Assembly: GCA_035545895.1 (NCBI GenBank)
Contig: DASZXJ010000128.1
Location: 1 to 48,930, forward strand
From: DASZXJ01 sp035545895
GTDB taxonomy: Bacteria; Planctomycetota; Phycisphaerae; Tepidisphaerales; Tepidisphaeraceae
Length of the DNA: 48,930 nt
Direction of reading: 5' to 3'
Position numbers and translations under genes: made by a program. This document shows positions 8,576 to 15,195 of the stretch, in pieces; position 1 is the first letter of the stretch, and the number at the start of each line of letters is the position of its first letter. Under the pieces are notes generated by a model. That model did not search any database. It saw only the letters and a program-made list of their open reading frames with translations, and was not told the DNA's origin.

Positions 8576-10356
8576 TTGACCTCCGCAGGTACTGTTTCCA
8601 GAAATTCTTTCAGTTCTTCTGTTGAATGCCGCCGAATGAAATCGTTAAAGCCTTCATTGGCGCTGGAGCGGCGCTCCATATATGTGCGGATGATTTTCTC
8701 GACGGCAGCGGGTGCCTGATCCGCTGTGATATCGCGCATCAGTTCCCGGCCAATATCCTGACGCGTGCCGTAACCGCCGCCGACATAAAGGTGATAACCT
8801 TCCAAAGCCTGGTCGCCCACTTTGGTTCCAAGCAGGCCGATATCTCCGATGTAATGCTGCGCGCAAGAATTGGGGCATCCGGTCAAATGCACATTGATCG
8901 GCTGGTCGATCATCAATGTGCCATCCACGTAATCCGCAATCTCCATTGAATGTCGTTTGGTTTCTGATGCCGCGAACTTGCAGCCGCCGTTGCCCGTGCA
9001 TGCGACAATCCCAGCCCGAACTCCGATGGGGGACCATGATAACCCCGCGTCTTCAATGCGTTGTTTGACGACAGGAATATCCTGCTCGGCAATATGAGGA
9101 ATCAAGACATTCTGCCAGACCGTCAGCCGCAATTCCGATTGACCAAATTCGCCGGCGAGATTGGCCAGAACGCGCATCTGCTCGGCGCGCAACCGTGCCG
9201 CCGGCGCGGCCACGCCAATGTAAAACAAACCCTTTTCCTTCTGCGGATGCACTCCAACGTGCGCGCCTTGAATTGCCTGCAGTCGGGGTTCGCATTGCTC
9301 GATAGGAATGCGCCTGAGCTTTTCAGGCAAATGCTTTTCGACTTCGAGTAAAAAAGCATCGAAACCCATCTTATCCAGGACATATTTCAGACGAGCCTTT
9401 TTCCGATCCGTTCGATCGCCATGCTCGATAAACGCTTTGATCACGGCGACGGCGACCGGGATGCATTCATCGGCCTTGAGAAGAATCCCGGTATCCTTGG
9501 CAAACTGCTTGTGCCCGGTGATTCCGGCAAGCTGCATGCGAAAGCAGATTTCCGAACCGAGGCGAACGGCCGAAAATCCAATGTCATTGGTGTCGTCAAG
9601 CACGCTGACCGTGCCGCCGGAATCGAATGCAACATTGAACTTTCGAGGCAGGCCGTACAGTTCGCGGTGATTGATGATGTAATGGTGCAATCGTCTGGCC
9701 AGAGTGCTGACATCACACAATTCCTGTGGATCGAACCCCGTCGTGGGAGTTGCCGTGATATTGCGAATATTGTCAGCACCGGCGCCCCGATTGATGATCC
9801 CAAGTTCATTCAATCCCATCAATAGTTCGACCGTGTGCGGCGGTTGAATTTCGCGCAGTTGTAAATTAGCGCGGGTTGTCACGTCCGCAAATCCACCGGC
9901 ATATAACTCAGCAATATCCGCCAGCCCGCGCATTTGATTCGATGAGATCGCACCCCCGGCGAAACGCAGGCGGCACATGAACGAGTTCTGCGCCGGCGCG
10001 ACGTAGAACAGTCCCATGAACTTAAACAGGAAGACGTCTGTTCCCTTTGGAAATTTGGCCTCGCGAGCGTGAAGCAAGACATCGTCCCAGACATCCAGTC
10101 CGTGCTTCTTTCGCTTGGCCAATTCTTCCGGTACAAGCTGTTTCCCCGCGGCAGTGAAACGATCCTGCGCGGCGATATGAATATCCTCGGGCCGGCTGGG
10201 GCAATCCGATTTCGCGCCCGAGGAAGCGATTCCAAGAGTCGATGCAAAAGTGGCAGTTGATGAAATCGCCTGAGCCAGACCGCTGCCGGCAGCAAATCCC
10301 TGCAGGTATTGCTTCTGCTCTTCCGAGAATGGTTCCTGGTTATTGACGGAACTCAT
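8572..10356 (-). CDS. nirA: Ferredoxin-type nitrite reductase (NirA family)
   Basis: 594 residues with two nitrite/sulfite reductase half-domains. The siroheme/4Fe-4S ligands are present late in the chain: CTGNGGCKFA (C-x5-C) and TGCPNSCAQ (C-x3-C). It reduces nitrite to ammonia by six electrons in assimilation; sulfite reductase is the main alternative. It lies between the FNT channel (3 nt away) and the flavoprotein (4-nt overlap), which supports nitrite. The N-terminus begins PFSEEQKQYLQGFAAG, a motif shared with the flavoprotein's N-terminus (see findings). No nitrate reductase lies in the window. Confidence 0.92.
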   Translation of the reverse strand: MSSVNNQEPFSEEQKQYLQGFAAGSGLAQAISSTATFASTLGIASSGAKSDCPSRPEDIHIAAQDRFTAAGKQLVPEELAKRKKHGLDVWDDVLLHAREAKFPKGTDVFLFKFMGLFYVAPAQNSFMCRLRFAGGAISSNQMRGLADIAELYAGGFADVTTRANLQLREIQPPHTVELLMGLNELGIINRGAGADNIRNITATPTTGFDPQELCDVSTLARRLHHYIINHRELYGLPRKFNVAFDSGGTVSVLDDTNDIGFSAVRLGSEICFRMQLAGITGHKQFAKDTGILLKADECIPVAVAVIKAFIEHGDRTDRKKARLKYVLDKMGFDAFLLEVEKHLPEKLRRIPIEQCEPRLQAIQGAHVGVHPQKEKGLFYIGVAAPAARLRAEQMRVLANLAGEFGQSELRLTVWQNVLIPHIAEQDIPVVKQRIEDAGLSWSPIGVRAGIVACTGNGGCKFAASETKRHSMEIADYVDGTLMIDQPINVHLTGCPNSCAQHYIGDIGLLGTKVGDQALEGYHLYVGGGYGTRQDIGRELMRDITADQAPAAVEKIIRTYMERRSSANEGFNDFIRRHSTEELKEFLETVPAEVN

Positions 10357-10359
10357 TTT

Positions 10360-11223
10360 TCAACCTGCCTGCGGCGCCATTGAAACGCCAGCCAACGCAT
10401 CCGGTTCGATGGCGGGCGAAAGTTCGGGAACAGCCGCTGCGGCCTCGCGAGCGGCAGGGCTGCCGAGCCAATACAGGCCGCCTACGAAAAACGCGCCACC
10501 CACGATATTGCCCAAAGTTGCCAGCGCAAGGTTGTATGCGAACCCGTTGAGCGTGATTCCTGCGATCCCTTCATGCGGCAGCAGCAATCCCATCGTCAAA
10601 GCGGTCATGTTGGCGATGCTGTGCTCATATGCACAGGTGATGAACGTGAACATGCACCACCAGATCATAATGATCTTGCCGGTTTCGCTCTTAACCCTGG
10701 TGGCCATCCACACGCCGAGGCAAACCATCCAGTTCGCCAGGATTGCGCGCCAGATTAATTGCTCGGCGGGCAGATTCATCTTTGTTTCTGTAACTTTCAG
10801 AATGAAACTCTTAACGGGATCCGCGCTAATTACCCCAGACCTGAAAACCATCACCGCCAGCAACATGCTGCCCAGCAAATTGCCAACCCACGTCCAGACC
10901 CAATTCGTGAGTAAATCCTTCGGAGTGCTTTTTCGAGTCAGCACGCCAAGCGTCAATACCAGATTGCTTCCCGTAAACAGTTCAGAACCCGCAAAAATGA
11001 CGATGGTCAACGCGCCGCCGAAGCAGACGCCCATGACCAACTTAACCAAGCCCGGTGAGTCTTTGGAAAGAAATGCGCCAATCGTAAAGATCAGAACGAT
11101 GGCGGCTCCGACATACATCCCGGCAAGCATCGAGCGAATGATGTGCCCCAAAAGAGATTTTTTCTGCTCGCGCAGCTTTGTCGCTGCCTGATCCCCCATG
11201 GCTGCAATTGCGTCGGCGTACAT
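10360..11223 (-). CDS. Formate/nitrite transporter (FNT) family channel
   Basis: 287 residues with about six transmembrane helices. FNT signature segments are present: VCFGGALTIVIFAGSELFTG and NWVWTWVGNLLGS, with the second conserved block near NWMVCLGVWMA. The family forms pentameric channels for formate, nitrite or hydrosulfide. As the first gene of an operon with nitrite reductase, nitrite uptake (NirC-like) is the likely role. Transcription probably starts from the sigma-54 promoter at 11263-11278. The C-terminal ~35 residues are an Ala/Pro-rich cytoplasmic tail. Confidence 0.93.
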   Translation of the reverse strand: MYADAIAAMGDQAATKLREQKKSLLGHIIRSMLAGMYVGAAIVLIFTIGAFLSKDSPGLVKLVMGVCFGGALTIVIFAGSELFTGSNLVLTLGVLTRKSTPKDLLTNWVWTWVGNLLGSMLLAVMVFRSGVISADPVKSFILKVTETKMNLPAEQLIWRAILANWMVCLGVWMATRVKSETGKIIMIWWCMFTFITCAYEHSIANMTALTMGLLLPHEGIAGITLNGFAYNLALATLGNIVGGAFFVGGLYWLGSPAAREAAAAVPELSPAIEPDALAGVSMAPQAG

Positions 11224-11262
11224 AACTCAGTCTCCTCGTAGCGGGTGGTCTTGACGTGGTTT

Positions 11263-11278
11263 TGCAAGAAATATGCCA
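11263..11278 (-). promoter_or_regulatory. Sigma-54 (-24/-12) promoter of the nitrite operon
   Basis: On the minus strand the sequence is TGGCATATTTCTTGCA, which fits the RpoN consensus TGGCAYRNNNNTTGCW at every position. The -12 GC lies about 40 nt before the FNT start codon, predicting a transcript start near 11252 and a leader of ~29 nt. Confidence 0.8.
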
Positions 11279-11330
11279 TTTGAAGCCATTTGCTGATTTA
11301 ACCGCGAAATATGTGAATGGACTACGAAGG

Positions 11331-11380
11331 CCTGCGCAGGCAAGGGGCAGGCAAGCGTTGGATGCCTGTTACTCAGGCAA
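11331..11380. promoter_or_regulatory. Candidate activator-binding region (CAGGCA/TGCCTG elements)
   Basis: This 50-bp stretch holds a dyad TGCCTG-N5-CAGGCA (11363-11379), a 10-bp palindrome CCTGCGCAGG (11331-11340) and three direct copies of CAGGCAA (11337, 11348, 11374). It lies about 80-130 bp upstream of the predicted sigma-54 start, the usual place for an enhancer-binding protein. That it binds the NtrC-like regulator is inference. Confidence 0.45.
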
Positions 11381-11462
11381 ACCATTAAGGCGTGATTAGT
11401 TGAAGCCTGTAAATGCCTCAGTAATTGGCGGTGATTTGTTTAGCCCCGCCGCGACTGCCGGA

Positions 11463-11708
11463 TCAATAAAGGTCGCTTTGCGCTCCCGAGTTGGTCTGCA
11501 TCAGATCGGTTACGCGCTTCACTTCGCGCTGCGCGATTTCCAGCATCTCCTGCGTGCCTTTTAGTCGCGCTTCGTATTCACTAAGCACGGGCGAACTGAT
11601 TTGCTCGGCGCGGCGCAGCTTTTCGTCAAGTTCGGCCTTGGCACGGTCGGCAGCGAAAATGAGGGCGCGATCGATGATCTCCATCGCGTGAATCCCTGTG
11701 CTTGGCAT
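11463..11708 (-). CDS. Small hypothetical protein, predicted alpha-helical
   Basis: 81 residues if started at 11708; an internal ATG (MEIIDRALIF, 11684) would give 73. The sequence is charged and helical (AADRAKAELDEKLRRAEQIS, EMLEIAQREVKRVTDLMQ), suggesting a short coiled coil. No family is recognised. Its codon content resembles real coding sequence and it lies between two gene blocks with no competing frame. The nitrite operon begins 240 bp downstream on the same strand but has its own promoter. Confidence 0.5.
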   Translation of the reverse strand: MPSTGIHAMEIIDRALIFAADRAKAELDEKLRRAEQISSPVLSEYEARLKGTQEMLEIAQREVKRVTDLMQTNSGAQSDLY

Positions 11709-11876
11709 GTTGTCATTGCTGCTCCGTAGTCTTTTTTATGAGGGATTCGTGAAAAGCATCACAATATCGCCCGGTAGTCGGGTTCTTCCGGTCAGTGCGC
11801 GCAAGCCCTTTTCCCTTGACACCCTAGCGACACACTCCTACGCTCGCGAGAGGGAAAGATTTTCGGAGTTGTGCTC

Positions 11877-12281
11877 ATGCCCGTTCAGATGGAATTGAAC
11901 AAGATCGTCATCAGCGACATGCAGGAATCGCAGTATATCGTTCTCAAAGAAGTGGACGGTGAGCGCAATTTCCCGATCGTCATCGGCACGCCCGAAGCCA
12001 TCGCCATCGACCGCCGACTGAAAGGCATCACCATGCCCCGGCCAATGACCCACGACCTTTTGGCCAGTGTCATTGAAGAAATGGGAGGTACACTCGAGCG
12101 AATCGAGATCAATAACCTTCAGGACCACACCTTTTACGCCCGTTTATTGATCCGCATCAATGGGAACATCATCGAAGTCGATAGTCGTCCCAGCGATGCG
12201 ATTGCGCTGGGCGTAGCCACCCTTGTCCCTATCTATGTTGCAGAACACGTCTTGGAAGAGGTTTGCCGCTCACCGAATTGA
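11877..12281 (+). CDS. Bifunctional nuclease family protein (DUF151/BFN)
   Basis: 134 residues beginning MPVQMELNKIVIS, preceded by CGGAG at an 8-nt spacing; a GTG at 11871 is also in frame. Conserved family blocks are visible: FPIVIGTPEAIAIDR, RPMTHDLLASVIEEMGG, and the DSRPSDAIALGVATLVPIYV segment that defines the DUF151 core. Some members degrade RNA and DNA in vitro; the cellular role is generally unclear. It lies directly upstream of glnB on the same strand with 182 nt between. Confidence 0.9.
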   Translation: MPVQMELNKIVISDMQESQYIVLKEVDGERNFPIVIGTPEAIAIDRRLKGITMPRPMTHDLLASVIEEMGGTLERIEINNLQDHTFYARLLIRINGNIIEVDSRPSDAIALGVATLVPIYVAEHVLEEVCRSPN

Positions 12282-12416
12282 CGGCAAGCCCTTGTGAACA
12301 TAATCTAGGCAGCATGACGACGATTTGGTTGAATTGCGCACTTCGTCGGCACATGTTTTCGGGGTCTCACCTACCCGATTTGTCGTTTTCCTCAGAGATA
12401 CGCCTTATTTCACGGT

Positions 12417-12432
12417 TGGCACGGGCCTTGTA
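12417..12432 (+). promoter_or_regulatory. Sigma-54-like promoter of glnB-amtB
   Basis: TGGCACGGGCCTTGTA matches TGGCAYRNNNNTTGCW except for T in place of C in the -12 GC. Predicted start is near 12443, about 20 nt before the glnB ATG. The AAGGAG ribosome site (12449-12454) lies between. PII/Amt genes are classic NtrC/sigma-54 targets, which supports the call despite the mismatch. Confidence 0.5.
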
Positions 12433-12463
12433 GCTCGAATGCCGTCCAGAAGGAGCGCTCTAC

Positions 12464-12802
12464 ATGCAAATGATTGAAGCGGTAATCAAGCCGCACAAGC
12501 TGGACGCTGTCAAAGGAGCACTCGCGAAGCTCGGCATCCTCGGTGTGACAGCCATCGAATGCAAAGGTTTTGGCCGGCAGATGGGCCACACCGAGCGATA
12601 TCGCGGTGCGAAAATGGATGTCGGATTTGTCCCCAAAGTGTTGATTAAACTGTGCGTCAAGTCCGAGGAAGCCGACAAGGCCGTCGATGCCATCGTCGAA
12701 GCTGGACGCACCGGCGAAGTCGGGGATGGCAAGATCTTTGTTTATCCGATTGTAAAAGCCGTGCGCATTCGAACCGGCGAACTGAACGAAAGCGCACTCT
12801 AA
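12464..12802 (+). CDS. glnB: Nitrogen regulatory protein PII
   Basis: 112 residues, the normal PII length. It senses ATP/ADP and 2-oxoglutarate in the cytoplasm and binds AmtB and other targets. Conserved features: MQMIEAVIKPHKLDAV start, KGFGRQMGH nucleotide site (Gly37-Arg38-Gln39), Lys58 in FVPK, B-loop VGDGKIFV, and Arg pair in RIRTGE. The T-loop reads ERYRGAKMDVGF: Tyr46 is present but position 51, the uridylylated Tyr of enterobacterial PII, is Met. Pairing with amtB and the sigma-54-like promoter fit nitrogen-limitation control. A GlnK-type name would be equally valid. Confidence 0.96.
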   Translation: MQMIEAVIKPHKLDAVKGALAKLGILGVTAIECKGFGRQMGHTERYRGAKMDVGFVPKVLIKLCVKSEEADKAVDAIVEAGRTGEVGDGKIFVYPIVKAVRIRTGELNESAL

Positions 12803-12810
12803 AAACGAAA

Positions 12811-12883
12811 TGGCCTTTGGTCAGGAGACCGATCCGCGAAAGCGGAATTTCGCACATTCGTGCGAGACACTGACCCAAAGCCA
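12811..12883 (+). promoter_or_regulatory. Structured intergenic RNA between glnB and amtB
   Basis: A predicted three-way junction. P1 pairs 12811-12824 with 12870-12883 (about 12 bp with small bulges). P2 is TCCGC-GAAA-GCGGA (12833-12846) with a GNRA tetraloop. P3 is TCGCAC-ATTC-GTGCGA (12850-12865). A competing hairpin GGTC-AGGA-GACC (12819-12830) uses the 5' strand of P1. It ends 60 nt before the amtB start. It does not match the glutamine riboswitch, which needs a GGAAGUA-type element that is absent. Confidence 0.6.
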
Positions 12884-12942
12884 AGGCGAATGACCCTCGA
12901 CGGCTTGAACCACCGATCGACGGTCTGTGGAGGAACCAACCG

Positions 12943-14412
12943 ATGCCCCGCGCTATCTCTGCGTCCAAATGGACGCGTGTGGTTGTATTTGCACTTTTTT
13001 TAAGTCTCTTTATTGCTGGGACCGCCCCGGCACAGGAAATACCTGTTGCTGCGCCGGCGCTTGCGCCTATTGAAATCAAGAAACTGTCCGACGTCAACGC
13101 CGGCGACACCGCCTGGATGCTCACCAGCGCTGCTTTGGTGTTGATGATGACCGGACCCGGTTTGGCATTGTTTTATGGTGGATTGGTCCGTCGCAAAAAC
13201 GTGCTTGGAACGATGATGCAGAGCTTCATCCTCATGGGTGCGGTTTCGGTCGTTTGGGCATTGATTGGATATACGTTGGCCTTCGATACAGGAAACAGTT
13301 TCATTGGCGGTTTTCGCTTTGCCCTGTTGCGCGAGGTGGGCGGCGAGCCCAGCGAATACGCAGCCACCATCCCGCATACAACGTGGATGGTTTATCAACT
13401 GATGTTCGCCATTATCACGCCCGCATTGATCTGCGGCGCATATGCGGAACGAATGAAGTTTGGTTCAATGCTCACATTCTCATTGCTTTGGCTGCTGGTC
13501 GTCTATTGCCCGATGGCGCACATGGTTTGGGGCAAGGGCGGACTGTTCAGCCTGAATAACGGCAAATATCCCGCAATGGATTTCGCAGGCGGCACGGTTG
13601 TGCACGTCACTTCCGGTGTCTCGGCATTGGTGTGCGCATTGGTTCTGGGTAAACGGCGCGGTTATGGCACGACTCCAATGCCGCCTCACAGCGTGGTTCT
13701 GAGCGTCATCGGTGCATGCCTGTTGTGGGTCGGCTGGTTCGGATTTAACGCGGGGAGCGCACTGTCGGCGGGTGCTTTGGCGAGCAGCGCATTCATCACG
13801 ACGCATTTCGCAGCGGCCGCCGGCACGCTCGGCTGGGCATTTTATGAATGGATTAAGAACGGCAAGGCGACCGTGCTGGGCGCCATTTCCGGTGCTGTCG
13901 CGGGACTGGTTGTTATCACTCCGGCAAGCGGTTTTACCACGCCCATTTACGCGATATTCATGGGGTTGATCGCCGGTGTGGCGTGTGCAATCAGCAGCAC
14001 GTGGATGAAGCATATTTTTAATTACGACGATTCGCTCGACGCATTTGGCGTGCATGGCATGGGCGGAACAATCGGATCGCTGCTGACTGGCGTATTTGCG
14101 GTTAAAGCCATTAACAACATTGACGGCCTGCTTGCTGGAAACGCGTCGGCCATGACCAACCAGATTCTTGCGACCGCCTTTGCCTGGTGCATTGCGGCGA
14201 TTACATCGATCGTGCTTCTGAAAATTGTTGATGCCTTGTTCGGCTTGCGTGTCAAGGAATCCGACGAATACGACGGCCTGGATCTCAGCCAGCATGGCGA
14301 ATCGGGATACAACCTGGAAGAAGTATCGATTTTCGGCTCGGAAGTTAGCAACGGCGGGGCAGAAGTGTCCGCCGCGTCGGCAACTACCGCGCCAAAACTG
14401 TCGAACGCCTGA
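12943..14412 (+). CDS. amtB: Ammonium transporter Amt
   Basis: 489 residues. A signal peptide (FALFLSLFIAGTAPA) is followed by a short periplasmic linker and eleven predicted helices. The Amt twin-His pore residues are in GGTVVHVTSGVSAL and AFGVHGMGGTIGSL; other hallmarks are TGPGLALFYGGLVRRKNVL and the Asp in AMDFAGG. It conducts ammonium into the cell and is gated by PII, encoded just upstream. GTGGAGGA lies 9 nt before the ATG. The C-terminal tail after the conserved Gly-rich region extends ~55 residues (DGLDLSQHGESGYN then a Ser/Ala-rich end), longer than in E. coli. Confidence 0.97.
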   Translation: MPRAISASKWTRVVVFALFLSLFIAGTAPAQEIPVAAPALAPIEIKKLSDVNAGDTAWMLTSAALVLMMTGPGLALFYGGLVRRKNVLGTMMQSFILMGAVSVVWALIGYTLAFDTGNSFIGGFRFALLREVGGEPSEYAATIPHTTWMVYQLMFAIITPALICGAYAERMKFGSMLTFSLLWLLVVYCPMAHMVWGKGGLFSLNNGKYPAMDFAGGTVVHVTSGVSALVCALVLGKRRGYGTTPMPPHSVVLSVIGACLLWVGWFGFNAGSALSAGALASSAFITTHFAAAAGTLGWAFYEWIKNGKATVLGAISGAVAGLVVITPASGFTTPIYAIFMGLIAGVACAISSTWMKHIFNYDDSLDAFGVHGMGGTIGSLLTGVFAVKAINNIDGLLAGNASAMTNQILATAFAWCIAAITSIVLLKIVDALFGLRVKESDEYDGLDLSQHGESGYNLEEVSIFGSEVSNGGAEVSAASATTAPKLSNA

Positions 14413-14463
14413 ACCATCCAGCCGTGATGGTTCTGTGCGCTTGGCTTTGAGCGCGGGCCATCT

Positions 14464-15195
14464 ATGGTCAATGATCCACAGCATCTTACTGGCGTTGCCG
14501 GACGCAAAACAACGCCAAGACGCCGTTCTCCAAAAGATGCGAGGCCGTCGTCGCTCGACTGGCCGGCCTGGGTTAATTTGATCGAACGCCAGCGCCGGTT
14601 GGCGCAGCGCAACGGCGCCCGTGCTCCGTTGCCCGATGATTATTTCATCCGCGCGACCTGCGCAAGCTTTGGCTTGGATGGAATCATTTCTTCGGAACAG
14701 GAAGTGATTGATGCGCTCACTCGCAGTCCTTCGCAGCGAAAGCTTCGATCTCGTTCGGCTCAGCGCATACGCAACCACATCGCAATCCTGCAAAGCGTCG
14801 AAAAAGCGCTTCGGCTCGGTTATCCACTCAAGAGTGCCAATGTCATCCGCTGGTACACATCAATTGGCGGGGGGCTTTCCAATACCGAACTGAGCGCTGA
14901 ACGAATCGACCGCCTTTCGCAAATCATCGAGCGGATGAATTCGCCGCAATTGCGATTGCAACCGGCGCTTCAGGAAATTCTCCAGACCTATAACGACTTA
15001 CTGTCCGACCCTCTTTTTCCCAGCTTCAACGGCATTTTGTCTAGGCTCCTGCTTCGTTATCATTTGGGGCGTTGTGGTTTGCCTTTTGTTGTTTTTCAGG
15101 CCAATGAACCGGAAATCCCCACCCGCGCAGATGAGTCACCCATGATGAAATTGCTGACCGCCATCGACCAAAGCTATCAACGGCTATTGACCTGA
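14464..15195 (+). CDS. Degenerate Fic-domain-like protein
   Basis: 243 residues, 51 nt after amtB on the same strand. The C-terminal half follows the Fic fold pattern: ERIDRLSQIIERMNSPQLRL, a helix LQEILQTYNDLL, then LFPSFNGILSRLLLRYHL and GRCGLPFVVF. The active-site motif of Fic AMP-transferases, HPFxDGNGRxxR, aligns to PLFPSFNGILSR. That loses the catalytic His, the acidic residue, one Gly and the first Arg, while keeping Phe, Asn-Gly and the last Arg. It is therefore likely a pseudoenzyme. The N-terminal ~45 residues are basic and disordered. The Fic assignment rests on pattern only. Confidence 0.55.
   Translation: MVNDPQHLTGVAGRKTTPRRRSPKDARPSSLDWPAWVNLIERQRRLAQRNGARAPLPDDYFIRATCASFGLDGIISSEQEVIDALTRSPSQRKLRSRSAQRIRNHIAILQSVEKALRLGYPLKSANVIRWYTSIGGGLSNTELSAERIDRLSQIIERMNSPQLRLQPALQEILQTYNDLLSDPLFPSFNGILSRLLLRYHLGRCGLPFVVFQANEPEIPTRADESPMMKLLTAIDQSYQRLLT

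Noticed and set aside
12330..12355. NtrC box upstream of glnB
   Set aside because: TTGCGCACTTCGTCGGCACA has the right flavour but the half-sites are not complementary.
12811..12883. Known glutamine riboswitch (glnA RNA)
   Set aside because: The three-way layout and nitrogen context are similar, but the conserved GGAAGUA-type element and junction sequence are missing.
13480..14793. 437-codon open frame antisense to amtB
   Set aside because: It is a shadow of amtB: low-complexity His/Arg/Gln-rich translation with no domain, while the plus strand encodes a clear transporter.
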